Source: Mikania micrantha (taxonomy: Eukaryota > Streptophyta > Magnoliopsida > Asterales > Asteraceae). From it: 64,000 nucleotides of DNA. The translations under genes were made by a program, and so were the position numbers. The notes under the pieces were generated by a model that did no database searches, was not told the DNA's origin, and saw nothing but the letters and a program-made list of their open reading frames with translations. The stretch lies in NCBI GenBank assembly GCA_009363875.1, contig CM018694.1:31939415-32003414 (forward strand), read 5' to 3'. Shown here one piece after another: positions 1 through 9,875 of this stretch (its first letter is position 1; the number at the start of each line of letters is the position of its first letter).

Positions 1-607
1 AATAAGATCTACTTGAGCTAAAAGTTTAGCATTTTCAACTTTCAGTTTCTCAATGTCTACATTTTGTGCCTTTACTTTCTTATCACTTATATGATATTCT
101 TTGATTAATTGAGCATTTTTTGATTATACTTATTTAACCTTATCAATTAAATCTTTATTATGACCTCTATAACCTTGAATAATTTCTTTGCATTTTTCAG
201 AACAAACATTATTGTACCTCTTGAGGCATTTCTGTCAAGTCAGCCATTAAAGCAAAATTTGTGTGCTGAACATCCTCTGCATATGAACTCCAATCAAAAT
301 GTTCATCCTGTTGAGATACTAAAGAAGTTGATGTAGAAGTTCTAGCTTTTTCTTGATTTTGATTTCCAGACTGATTTTGATTTTGACTTCTTCTATCACT
401 TCTTTGAAAACTTTGCATTGTTGGTTTTGAGTTTTGATTATTTGGAGATGAAAATCTTTGATTTCTTGAATACTGTCTTGATGAACCAGGCACATTGCAT
501 TCTTTTGAGAAATGACCATATAAATTGCAATTGTAACATCTGAGTTTTGATTTGTCAAAACCTACTCTTGAATCTTTGTTAAAAGACATGTGATTTTTGA
601 CAAACAT
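1..607 (-). pseudogene. Ty1/copia gag fragment (zinc knuckle and coiled coil)
   Basis: Remnant of a copia-type nucleocapsid region read on the minus strand and running off the left edge. The frame 607-209 holds one CCHC knuckle (C-Y-N-C, H and C in a GHFSKEC context) followed by a Gln/Ser/Asn-rich linker. After a stop near 209 the same strand still reads as a Lys/Glu/Leu-rich coiled-coil segment towards position 1, with several stops, so the gene is dead. The knuckle followed by a coiled coil is what I recall of gag in abundant plant copia elements; family assignment is by motif only. The methionine near 607 is not a trustworthy start, because the fragment appears cut off there by another repeat. 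The copia LTRs and pol are not in the window. Confidence 0.6.
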
Positions 608-737
608 GATTTTTGTGTAATTACTCTAATTGAATTAAATGATTTGTGACGATATATTTAGATGCCCAAGAGCTTATGAACAATCTACACATCCCTCGTG
701 GCATCCTCACGTTTCCGCCATAGGTTAGGGTGTTACA
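608..737 (+). repeat. Truncated LTR tail related to C/D type
   Basis: The stretch ends in GGGTGTTACA at 737. Just before that is a GC-rich segment containing CGTGG, CATCCTCACG and CCGCC. The terminal segments of LTR C (ending 15989) and LTR D look similar, so this is probably the 3' end of a plus-strand LTR of that group. The 5' part and any target duplication are missing. It contains no coding sequence. Confidence 0.35.
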
Positions 738-1022
738 ATTTAAAGTTGTAAAAGCGTCGGTTCTTGTGTTGGAGCAAACATCCAAAAATCATGGTTTACA
801 TCTACCTTCAAAACGTGGTTCTGAGCTTGTTTTCTTTGTTGTTTCGTGATCTTGACGAGTGGGGAATCGTTTTTGTGTAAAGGTCTTCAAGAATGGTGAA
901 GAAATGAAGCTTTTCTCTATAGGGTTTGTAGAGAGAGAAGCTAGAGAGAGAAAGTGAAGGGATGGTTTAGTAGAGAGAGACAAAAATTGTTGAAAAGTGA
1001 AGGATGAAGAAGTGATTCAAAG

Positions 1023-1030
1023 CTTTTATA
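1023..1030 (-). promoter_or_regulatory. TATA box of element H LTR
   Basis: TATAAAAG on the minus strand, followed about 30 bases on by a CT-rich stretch typical of plant 5' leaders. It defines H's orientation as minus. It is isolated from its U3 by the 26.8-kb insertion of A. Confidence 0.5.
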
Positions 1031-1164
1031 GTCCGGGTTTACCGAGCACACTCGGTTTCATTCCGTTTACGTGTTATCGTACCGTTTTGTCGGTTTTGTA
1101 TAAAATAACTTTAAAATGTGAAATGTTTTATAGAATAGTTTTATTTTAAATCTTTTAAGTGGTA

Positions 1165-1169
1165 ATCCC
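1165..1169. other. Target site duplication ATCCC, left (element A)
   Basis: ATCCC directly precedes TGTGATATCC at 1170 and recurs at 27989-27993 directly after GGTGTAACA. The perfect 5-bp pair fixes both ends of element A. Confidence 0.9.
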
Positions 1170-1936
1170 TGTGATATCCAGTACCAGATCGTCCGGCAAG
1201 TCCGTACGATATGTGTACTTTCACTATTTACTATGTGTAAATACATGTTTGTGAACAGTGTTTGTATTAACAGAATTCAAAATACAAGAAACAGTTGTAC
1301 GTATTTATGTGTAAACTTAAATGTCGTAAGTACAACACTCATTATAAACAGTAGTTGTTAGTATTTAGGTGAAAACCTAAGTACAGATAATACAATGAAA
1401 CAAGAGAAACAACAGTGTTCAAGTAAATAACAAGAACAAGTCGGTTGCGATCTAATATCCATAGATGACAAGAATCAGATGGTCGACAAATCAGTACGAA
1501 AACAATGTGAAAACAGGATGTTTAGTTGAGTCTGTTAGTGAGGAAATACAATTCAAAACACAATTTCAGTGTTATTTCAGAAGAGCGAACTGACAGCGTG
1601 TTTGCGTGGGTGACGATTCACCCAAACATATCTGTGAGTTTAACGTTCTGAAATGATGACTGGAAAGTAGAAAACAAGAATCAGAAAGCAAAACCATGAC
1701 GATTAGAACGAATACGCGCGATGGTGACGCGTTCTGACGAAACGAAAACGAATTACGACACGAACGATAATAAATTAAGAAAATAAAATATTTTATATTT
1801 TACAATTTTGAAACTCATAAAAAAAAGAAATAAAAAGTGATTCTTTTATTTAAAACAAGTAAAATACGCGTTACGTTCCGGAAACGCAACGAAAACGCGA
1901 ACCGAGCAACCGAAACGAACCCGAATACCCTCGGGG

Positions 1937-1944
1937 TATTTAAA
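1937..1944 (+). promoter_or_regulatory. TATA-like box of element A 5' LTR
   Basis: TATTTAAA, preceded by CCTCGGGG and followed by a CT-rich leader. The 3' LTR copy is at 23971-23978. It lies about 770 bp into the LTR, leaving some 3.5 kb of LTR downstream, so R-U5 is much longer than U3. Confidence 0.55.
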
Positions 1945-2390
1945 ACCTAAAATGAGGCATTTCTTTAATTTCCACCATTTCCATTCTCTCTCTAACTTCC
2001 ATTTCCGGAATTCCTCTTTCACCACCACTTTCAAACTTGAAAAACCCATAACTCTCTCATTTCTCAACGAAATTGAGTGATTCTTGGACCTACACGAAGC
2101 TCTTGAAGCCCTCTAACTAGAAGTACAGAAGATCTGAACATTTGTCCACTGAAAATCGAGGTATGGTGCCATGAAAATTACGGAAATTAGGGTTTTCTTA
2201 AGCCTTGTTAGACCCACCCATTTAACCGGTCTAAAAACTATGTGTACTCGACCTTAAACCTTCCTTTCAACAACACAAAGGTTCGTCGTACAAGACATGA
2301 GAAGGCTGGGGGAGCCCTGAAATAAGCCGAAATCTTATCAGGCCGATGGTGATGATGAACGAGTTGCAGGTTCACGAGATTTATGGAATA

Positions 2391-2818
2391 GCCGAACCAG
2401 CAAAGGAACGAACCTCCTTGGCCGCATCACCACCGAACCTATACAAGTGGTAGCCGAACCATGGGAGGAGCAAAGGCTAGCTTGGCCGAACCATCAAGCG
2501 ACAAACCTGCATGCTCCCACGCACGAACCTACCTTAAGCCGAACCCTCACCATTCATAAACCATGCTACCCATGAACCTCCTGTCAACCGCCGAACCTCA
2601 TGCAAGGGGTGAATCTGTCGAACCTATTGCACGACTGGCGAGCCATTGGGACCGAACCCTAGCCGAACCATTAGTGAGACACCAAACCTGCTACTGTTAC
2701 GAACCCAGAGGAGCAGCGAACCTCCCGGTCCTACGAACCATCTTTAGCCGAACCCTGAATGGGTGCCGAACCCATCCTGCTCAGCGAACCCTTGTGTCTG
2801 AATCACTAGCCGAACCTA
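2391..2818 (+). repeat. CCGAACC array, element A 5' LTR
   Basis: About 18-20 irregularly spaced copies of (C/A)CGAACC in the sense strand, spaced roughly 10-35 bp. The matching array in the 3' LTR is 24421-24870. Related arrays lie at the same relative position in C and G. Open frames across it are compositional artefacts rich in EP, EPT and NL. Confidence 0.75.
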
Positions 2819-2904
2819 TGAACATGGGAAACAAGAGGTTCGCTAGAAGGAGAACTACTATTGATCGATTAAGGTTTAAGTGTGTGACCATGTGGAGTAT
2901 ACTA

Positions 2905-3125
2905 GCCCAACAATTCAATTGATCCAAAGAAAATCAACCTGCCCAAACATTTAGAAGCCCACACTATATCAGTTGGCCCATGTAAATCCTTGAGCATGAG
3001 ACCAACCGTTCAGCTCTATACATACACATTGTTTCAGCCCAATTAGATTTACTTGACCCAGGGCCATGTGTCAGTACACATCAGTTATACTCGGTTCAAA
3101 GCCCACTCATTCGGCCCATGGAAAT
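2905..3125 (+). repeat. GGCCCA motif cluster, element A 5' LTR
   Basis: Several AGCCCA, GGCCCA and GACCCA words follow the CCGAACC array directly. TGGGCC/T is the plant site II element bound by TCP factors (known); whether these copies act as such is unknown. The same cluster in the same order occurs in C and G. Confidence 0.55.
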
Positions 3126-3871
3126 GTGATTTAGTGAACATGTTTTTTTTTGAACAAAGGTGATGGTCGTTGAGTTAAAACAATTGATGACACATAAATC
3201 ACTAAATCTCTACAAGAGTAAGTTAAAGTTAAGAATAAGTAATGAGGATTGAGTCTTTAGTATAAACTACAATTATACACAAAATTTAAACAAAATTGAC
3301 TAAGTGTTAATAAAATTCTATTTCAAAAGAATTGGACCGAATGATGACCGAGACCAAGGGGTGATGACCAAGTTAAGGTTAACACATACACGCGCACAAA
3401 TCCATACGATTTATACTCATAAGTTACAAACAAATTGAAATCAATACACAATCGTGAAAACACAACAAGTGCAATCAAGAGCGCGTGTATTCTTCGTTTA
3501 AGCTAAGTTAACCATTTCAAATACAAAGTGAGTTCATATGCCCCCTTTTCTTCAATCTTAACTGATTTTCAACTCACGGGGCTGAGAAACATGCTTACTT
3601 TTATTTATTTAAAAGTTTTGCTAAACATATTGCTTATACATTGATTTAGATAATATTGAATTGATTATTATCGCTTATCATTGTACGCATGCTTGTATGA
3701 TCATGATATGACAGGGATACTAAGATGAATATGATAATACAATTTCATAACTCATCAACACAATAGAATAACATAGTTGCAAGATTATATCTTACAACAC
3801 TTAGTTATTCTTACAAGAACAAACAGTGAGATAATCACAAGTGAACATGATGATAAGAAACAAAACACATG

Positions 3872-3967
3872 AATGATACGAAGATAACACATCTTCATAA
3901 TATCATTTAACACAAGAGTTAAGTAAGTGTCATAAGACAAGTTCTTATAACACTTAGTTTACAACTC
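3872..3967 (+). repeat. Two multi-tier stem-loops in element A leader
   Basis: Hairpin 1: arms AATGATA/TATCATT (3872-3878, 3901-3907) outside GAAGAT/ATCTTC (3880-3885, 3891-3896) with loop AACAC. Hairpin 2: GAGTT/AACTC (3916-3920, 3963-3967), AAGTGT/ACACTT (3925-3930, 3950-3955) and ATAAGA/TCTTAT (3932-3937, 3943-3948) with loop CAAGT. These are direct sequence inverted repeats; an RNA role is inference. Confidence 0.6.
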
Positions 3968-3994
3968 GATACACATTGCAGAGTAACATATAGT

Positions 3995-4308
3995 AACTAT
4001 TATCCACCACCCGAGTCGATTAAGGGTAGTAAGACCAGTTCTTACCACGACTTAGTGACAACATGGTGACTATATGGAAAAATTATCATCCACCACCTGA
4101 GTCGATTAAGGGTAGTAAGACCAGTTCTTGCCACGGCTTAGTGACAACATGGTGACTATATGGAACAATTATCATCCACCACCTGAGTCGATTAAGGGTA
4201 GTAAGACTAGTTCTTACCACAACTTAGTGACAACATGGTGACTATATGGAACAACTATCATCCACCACCTGAGTCGACTAAGTTAAATAAGACTAGTTCT
4301 TGCCACAG
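3995..4308 (+). repeat. 86-bp tandem repeat, element A 5' LTR
   Basis: About 3.6 copies of an 86-bp unit containing CACCTGAGTCGATTAAGGG and the hairpin GTAAGA-CCAGT-TCTTAC. The motif GGTGAC recurs at 4065, 4151 and 4237, giving the period exactly. Element B inserted in the last unit. The 3' LTR array is 26556-26905. Confidence 0.85.
4304..4308. other. Target site duplication CACAG, left (element B)
   Basis: CACAG before the TGTGACGCCC terminus. The right partner at 17251-17255 is CATAA, differing by two transitions. The uninterrupted 3' LTR of A reads CACAG here, so the right copy is the mutated one. Confidence 0.75.
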
Positions 4309-4738
4309 TGTGACGCCCGTCTCCCGGGACACGTCACTATGTCGGATTTACTCATAAGCACATTGATAAAATAGAGATAACTCAATCGCAGCGGAAATAA
4401 AACATATTATACATAAGTAAACCCGATTACATATATGTCACACAACCATTTCTTTTTTTTTATTTATTTACAAAATCTACATCTATGCCAGTTTTCTCAA
4501 AATCTGCAGCCAACATCCATCCAGAGTCACTTATGCCAACTGTTTCTTGCCTCGACTATCTGAGGCTTCACCATCTCTACCTGATGTGCATGCTAAAAAT
4601 TGTCAGCTTAAGCTGGTGAGTTCTTAGTTTAATAAACATATTTTCATATCAAATCATATATTTCAAAAGCATTTTATAATAGCATACATCAATATACATA
4701 TATCATGTTATACCAAAAACATTCATTTAAAACTTTGT

Positions 4739-4960
4739 TCACCCGAAGGTGCTCTGTCTTACCCGAAGGTAACTCTGTTTTACCCGAAGGTAACTCTGTT
4801 CACCCGAAGGTGCTCTGTTTTACCCGAAGGTAACTCTGTTCACCCGAAGGTGCTCTTTTACCCGAAGGTAACTCTGTTCACCCGAAGGTGCTATTTTACC
4901 CGAAGGTAACTCTGCCTTACCCGAAGGTAATTATGAAAAAAATTTATTCACCCGAAGGTG
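4739..4960 (-). repeat. UUCG stem-loop array in element B 3' LTR
   Basis: Eleven copies of ACCCGAAGGT on the plus strand, about 20 bp apart. In sense RNA each reads ACC-UUCG-GGU. The next pair outward is either C-G (CACC...GGTG) or T-A (TTACC...GGTAA), and the two sides agree in all eleven copies. The partner array is 11851-12040. The open frame at 4958-5149 next to it is not a gene. Confidence 0.8.
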
Positions 4961-5920
4961 CTTTCAAAATCTCTTTTTTTTAAAAACTTTATAATAAGCA
5001 CCATAGTGCAAAAACCTTCTTCGAAACACCGTCTTTACCTCAGACCTATACACCGGCATTATCCTGTTATATCGAAGGAGCATACGACTACACACCTTCG
5101 GTATACTAGGACCATGTCTTTGTTAGTATATGAGATTTGGACCTCTTGATAACTCTTTTAATAAACTTCTTTTCAAAATAAAGATTCGGGTTGCCTTTTT
5201 CTATTTTGAATAATACGTACATAAAATTCAGCATTATCCCGACTTAACATTGGTATAAACGGGAAACATCCCGGCATCAATATAATATCATCTACATAAA
5301 AACATTATCAATATAACATTCACATCAGCCCAAAGCATTTAAAATAGTTAAACAGGGCTCAAAGAACTCACCTTAACTTAGTTATGCATAACGAGCTAAC
5401 TTTCTTTGCTATTCTTCACTTTCTCAAGTTCACAATGATATCCTATTAACATGGATACCCTAACATAAATATAATCTTAATCATATAATGCAAACCCCTT
5501 TTTATTTCAAGGTTTCTAACCAGGCAGCACAACGGCTTATCCAATAGTCTTTTTAGATTTTAAGTCGGGCAGAACCTTGACTTATATTCCTTGATTTTTT
5601 TTCTAAAAACAATTGGGCAGAACCTCTGCTTATAATTGTTTGTTTTTCAAAAACCAATCGGGCCGAACCTCGACGTGTTTTTGATTTAAACCAAACAATT
5701 AATCATAATCTTATTATATATAGTAATAATAATATCTAAAACGAGCATTATAACGAATTGAAATTATACGAAATTTATACCTTACAGAAGTTCGGTAGTA
5801 CCCTGCGTTGAATACTAGATGATTGGAGGGGTTAAATATGGGTATTTGGTGGTGCAGGGTCGGTATTTAAGAGCTGGAAAATGAATTTTTGCAAGCAGAA
5901 ACGAAAATCTGATGTTCTGC

Positions 5921-5928
5921 TCTTTATA
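5921..5928 (-). promoter_or_regulatory. TATA box of element B 3' LTR
   Basis: TATAAAGA on the minus strand; the 5' LTR copy is at 16573-16580. It is followed by a leader ending in AAG|GTATAA, which resembles a 5' splice site (5781/5780). Confidence 0.5.
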
Positions 5929-6388
5929 GGCGAATTCTGGGTCCGGGGCGTTATGCCCAGCGCCAACGTTTGGCCCGGGGCGGTACACCCGGACGTAACA
6001 TCTTGCATGCATGCCAAGTGTCGCATTCGCGCGTGATTTTCTTGTTTTCGCGATAACTTGAGCATACGAACTCCGTTTTACGCGCAGTTTTCGCCTACGT
6101 TCACGATTTTTCGAGATATTTCCAATGGTTATAATTTAAAGACCTGAAGAGTTCAATTCATATGACCTCTTATTTAACGCTTTATTCGACTCAGCGTATC
6201 TTGAAGTCGGTTTGACACTTAATTAAATCAATATAAGGTGATGTATGTTTCTTTAAGATCTATTAACACCATATTCCTTTCATTCTTTTTTCACATATTA
6301 TCACTAATTAAGCTGAAGGTTTATGAATATTAATATTCCTTTAATATAATTGCTATATGTTTAAAGTAAAAGAAAACCGGATGTTACA

Positions 6389-6403
6389 ACTCCACCCCCT
6401 TAA
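6389..6403 (-). other. Polypurine tract of element B
   Basis: Sense TTAAGGGGGTGGAGT directly abuts the 3' LTR start TGTAACATCC. It primes plus-strand DNA synthesis in this element class. Confidence 0.8.
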
Positions 6404-6426
6404 ATGAGTTTCGTCCCCGAAACCTA

Positions 6427-7480
6427 TTACAACATAAACAATTGAGGGTAGCATGTTCTCATGTCTTCTTCGGTTTCCCAGGTTGCCTCTGATCCCTTTT
6501 TATGCTTCCATTGTACCTTAACCATCTTGACAATTTTATTATGGAGTTTCTTTTCATTGCGATCGAGTATCGCGACTGGTTCTTCTATGTAATTAAGCTT
6601 GTCATCAACCTCGATCTCATCAAAAAGTACATGAGAGGTTTCATCCGCCAGACATTTCCGTAGGTAAGACACACGAAACGTCGGGTGTATACTACTAAGT
6701 TCATCTGGAAATTCCAATCGGTATGCCACTTTACCGATCTTGTCTAAACTCTTAAACGGTCCGACATACCTCGGACTTAACTTTCCTTGCTTTCTAAATC
6801 GAATTAGACCTTTCCATGGGGATACTTTTAACAATACTCGATCCCCTACGTTGAATTCAATTGGTCTTCTTCTTTTGTCTGCATAAGACTTTTGACGATC
6901 TTGGGCAGCTTTTAGTCGTGCTCTGATTTGAGCGAGCTTATTGGCCATATATTCTACATCAGTTTTGCTCCCCATGTCTTTTTGTCCAACTTCACCCCAA
7001 CATAGTGGTGTTCGACATCGTCTCCTGTATAACATTTCATACGGTGGCATTCCAATGCTAGCATGGTAGTTGTTATTATACGAGAATTCGACTAGCGGTA
7101 AATGATCGTCCCAATTACCACCAAAGTCGATAACACACACGTAGCATGTCTTCTAATGTTTGTGTCGTTCTTTCAGTTTGCCCATCTGTTTGTGGGTGAT
7201 ATGCCCTGCTAAAAAATAACCTTGTCCCTATCTATTCGTGAAACTTCTTCCAAAATCTAGAAGTAAATCTAGTATCTCGATCCGATACAATCGAGATTGG
7301 TACTCCATGGTGTGCAACAATTTCTTTCACGAATAATTCCGATGGCTTTTCTGACGAATACGTCTCACGTATTGCTAAGAAGTGAGCTCTCTTCGTCAAT
7401 CGGTCCACAATCACCCATATGGAATCATGCTGTTTAGCTGTACGCGGTAGCTTTGTGATGAAATCCATGGTGATGTGTTC
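6427..7480 (-). pseudogene. Element B integrase core C-terminal part, GPY/F and chromodomain-like tail
   Basis: Two frames (7468-7232 and 7140-6427) cover the integrase. The first Asp of the DDE triad is in MDFITKLP and the second in VSDRDTRFTSRF. The segment with the catalytic Glu lies in the broken region near 7150-7230. SYNNNYHASIGMPPYE, the basic KSYADKRRRP region and YVGPF (GPY/F) follow. The tail KVQWKHKKGSEATWE is chromodomain-like and ends at TAA 6429-6427. A TGG to TAG change around 7480 separates it from the upstream frame, and a frameshift lies between 7232 and 7140. It would have inserted cDNA into chromatin; it is now dead. Confidence 0.85.
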
Positions 7481-8917
7481 CTATTTCCATTCAGGAACTT
7501 CCAAAGGCTGCAAATAGCCATGAGGCTTCTGATGCTCAGTTTTCACTTGTAAACAAGTTAGACATCGGTTGACATATTGTAATATGTTGAATTTCATTCC
7601 TGGCCACCAGTAATTCTTGCGTAAATCTTGAAACATTTTGGTAGTACCTGGATGAATGGAATATCGAGACTTGTGTGCTTCGTCGAGAATTCTTGATCTA
7701 ATATCCCCATATCGAGGTACCCGCATCCTACCATAACGAGTTTTGATTCCGAAATCGTTTTCATCAAGCTTCGATATCAGACCAAAAATTCTTTCACTCA
7801 TAACATTCTCTTCTTTCAATGCTTCTTGTTGCACATCTTTGAGTTGATTCAGAAAATCTGATGTTATAACCAGTGCATAAGATTTTACTCTTATAGGAGA
7901 ATACTCGCTTTTGCGACTTAGCGCATCGGCCACCACATTGGCCTTTCCTGGATGGTATAGAATTTCACAATCATAATCCTTAATTAACTCGAGCCATCTA
8001 CGATGTCTCATATTCAAGTCTTTTTGTTCGAAGAAATACTTCAGACTTTTATGATCAGTGTAGATAGTGCATTTGGTACCATACAAATAGTGTCTCCATA
8101 TCTTTAGTGCAAACACGACTGCTGCCAATTCCAAGTCGTGTGTTGGGTAATTCTTTTCATGGGTTTTTAGTTGTCGTGAAGCATAAGCAATAACTTTGCC
8201 CCATTGCATCAGAACACAACCCAAACCCTGATATGATGCATCAGAATAAATTACCATGTCTTCTATTCCATCAGGTAATGATAGAATTGGGGCATGTGTT
8301 AATCGTTTCTTTAGTTCATCAAATGCAAATTGTTGTTCAGGACCCCATTCAAACTTTACTTCTTTCTTGGTTAACTTGGTCATGGCAGAAGAAATCTTGG
8401 AGAAATATTGGATGAATCGTCGGTAGTAACCAGCCAAACCCAGAAAGCTACGAACTTCAGTGGGTGTTTTTGGCGGATTCCATTTTGTCACCGACTCGAC
8501 CTTACTTGGATCAACCAGGATTCCATTAGCATTGATTACATGACCTAAAAATTGTACTTCTCTTAGCCAAAAGGCACATTTTGAGAATTTGGCATACAAC
8601 TTCTCTCTTCTCAATGTCTCCAAAACTTCTCTTAGGTGATAGGCGTGGTCTTGTTCATTCTTAGAATATATCAGAATATCATCAATGAACACAATCACTG
8701 ACCTATCAAGCATTGGTCGACATACCCTAGTCATGAGATCCATGAATGCAGTTGGGGCATTAGTCGAAACAAACGACATTACCAAAAACTCATAATGTCC
8801 ATATCGTGTTCGAAATGCAGTCTTTGATATGTCTTCTTCCCTCACCTTCAACTGATGATAGCCCGAACGTAGGTCGATTTTAGAGAACCAATTCGCTCCT
8901 TGTAGCTGGTCAAACAA
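7481..8917 (-). pseudogene. Element B reverse transcriptase, RNase H and integrase zinc region
   Basis: The longest open piece of B's pol (478 codons). It begins in the RT palm (FDQLQGANWFSKIDLRSGYHQ), contains the active-site FIDDILIYSKN, then RNase H (IYSDAS, ELAAVVF, YTDHKSL, ADALSR) and the integrase HHCC zinc region (SIHPGTTKMF, CLTC). RT copies genomic RNA, RNase H removes it, and the zinc region precedes the integrase core. FVSTNAPTAF stands where FGLTNAPAAF is usual, a lesion in a conserved motif. The real protein started upstream, at gag, so the methionine at the start of this frame is internal. Confidence 0.87.
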
Positions 8918-9410
8918 GTCATCGATTCTAGGAAGAGGATATTTGTTCTTTATTGTGAGTTTTATTTAGCTCCCTGTAGTCTATGCACATTCGCATACTC
9001 CCGTCTTTCTTCTTTACAAATAATATTGGAGCTCCCCAAGGCGAAACACTTGGCCGCACAAAACCTTTGTCTAATAGGTCTTTCAATTCCGACATTAACT
9101 CCTTCATTTCTGAGGGTGCAAGTTGATAAGGTGCCTTCGCAACTGGTTTAGCTCCTGGTAAAAGATCAATTCGAAACTCTACTTCTCGTTCTGGAGGCAT
9201 ACCCGGTAATTCGTCAAGAAACACATCGGGGAATTGGGATACCACCGGAATATCTTTTAGTTCTTTCATCTTTGCCGTATTATCGACCACATATGCGAGA
9301 TAAGCTTTGCAACCTTGATTCATAAACTTTTGGGCCTTCAGCATTGAAACGATCTTTATAGAAGAGCTCATACGATCTCCAAAGATAATAATCCGATCTC
9401 CATCAGGCAC
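8918..9410 (-). pseudogene. Element B reverse transcriptase N-terminal part
   Basis: Open piece of 160 codons that carries the linker after protease and the start of RT. Conserved words are VFLDELPGMPPEREVEFRID, FVRPSVSPWGAPILFVKKKD and MCIDYRELNK. After ELNK the frame reads off into nonsense, showing a small indel near 8940. The next frame resumes at FDQLQGA. A stop (TAG) lies just before 9410, upstream of VPDGDRI. Confidence 0.83.
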
Positions 9411-9875
9411 TTAGAGTTGAATCATCTTCTTTTTACATAATATTTCAGCTTCATGTTCTGTTAGCCAATCCATGCACAGCACGACATCAAACCCGCCCAA
9501 AGTTATTGGATAGAGGTTAATGGGTATTTTATGACCATCAAGGTCAATGAAACAACCCTCAACAATGGTAAAAATAACTACCTTCTCTCATAGTGCCATT
9601 TCAACTTCTAGTAGGGTATCTATCTTATTAGGGATCTTATTGAGCAGTATACAGAAGTTAAAAGATATAAAACTCCTACTTGCACCAGAATCAAATAATA
9701 CAGTAGCGGGCATGTTATTTATAAGAAACGTACCCGATACGACATCTGGGGTTTCCTTAGCTGCACCAACGGTCATTGTAAAAGCTCTTCCCTTAGGTTT
9801 TGGAACCATGTCCATTATCTTATTTGGGGATTCTGTTGCCCGATGACCTTGTTTTCCACAATCGAAACATTTCAC
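9411..9875 (-). pseudogene. Element B aspartic protease region
   Basis: Contains GRAFTMTVGAAKE, the active site LFDSGASRSFIS and, after a stop near 9588, the second conserved block GGFDVVLCMDWL with Cys where Gly is usual. The retrotransposon protease cleaves Gag-Pol. DSGA replaces the DTGA seen in A, E and G, a known alternative. Stops at both ends of the frame make it non-functional. Confidence 0.8.

Larger units (their letters stand above)
738..1169 (-). repeat. Element H LTR, left part (old gypsy LTR, minus)
   Basis: This is the promoter-proximal transcribed part of an old minus-strand LTR. It is recognised by a TATA box at 1030-1023, followed in sense direction by a CT-rich leader and a donor-like AAG|GTAGAT near 810. 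Element A inserted at 1169/1170. The other half of the same LTR lies at 27989-28768, and the break is marked by the duplicated ATCCC. The end at 738 is a truncation against another LTR tail, not a natural terminus. Confidence 0.6.
1170..4308 (+). repeat. Element A 5' LTR, first part
   Basis: Matches 23186-26880 of the 3' LTR apart from the plastid insert there. In order it holds a U3 with TGACG-rich blocks (about 1610-1760), a TATTTAAA box at 1937, a CT-rich leader, a splice-donor-like GAG|GTATGG at 2160/2161, a CCGAACC array, a GGCCCA cluster, stem-loops and an 86-bp tandem array. It is cut at 4308 by element B and resumes at 17256. It has no gene; the short open frames come from repeat motifs. 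Confidence 0.9.
4309..6388 (-). repeat. Element B 3' LTR (2080 bp)
   Basis: Left-hand LTR of a minus-strand element. It contains the ACCCGAAGGT array (4739-4960), a TATA box at 5928-5921 and a donor-like AAG|GTATAA at 5781/5780. Two segments present in the other LTR (around 16880-16945 and 16998-17120) are missing near 6200-6265. One junction keeps a shared TTGAA/ATGAA-TCGG context, suggesting deletion between short repeats. Confidence 0.9.

Noticed and set aside
2563..2922. Open frame of 119 codons (and similar at 24478-24753)
   Set aside because: Lies over the CCGAACC array; residues reflect the repeated motif, and the equivalent frame in the other LTR is broken differently.
3995..4308. 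Centromeric satellite
   Set aside because: Only about four 86-bp units, confined to A's LTRs and therefore part of the element.
8233..8415. Plus-strand frame inside B's pol (similar plus-strand frames inside E and G pol)
   Set aside because: Antisense shadow of the RNase H/RT coding sequence.
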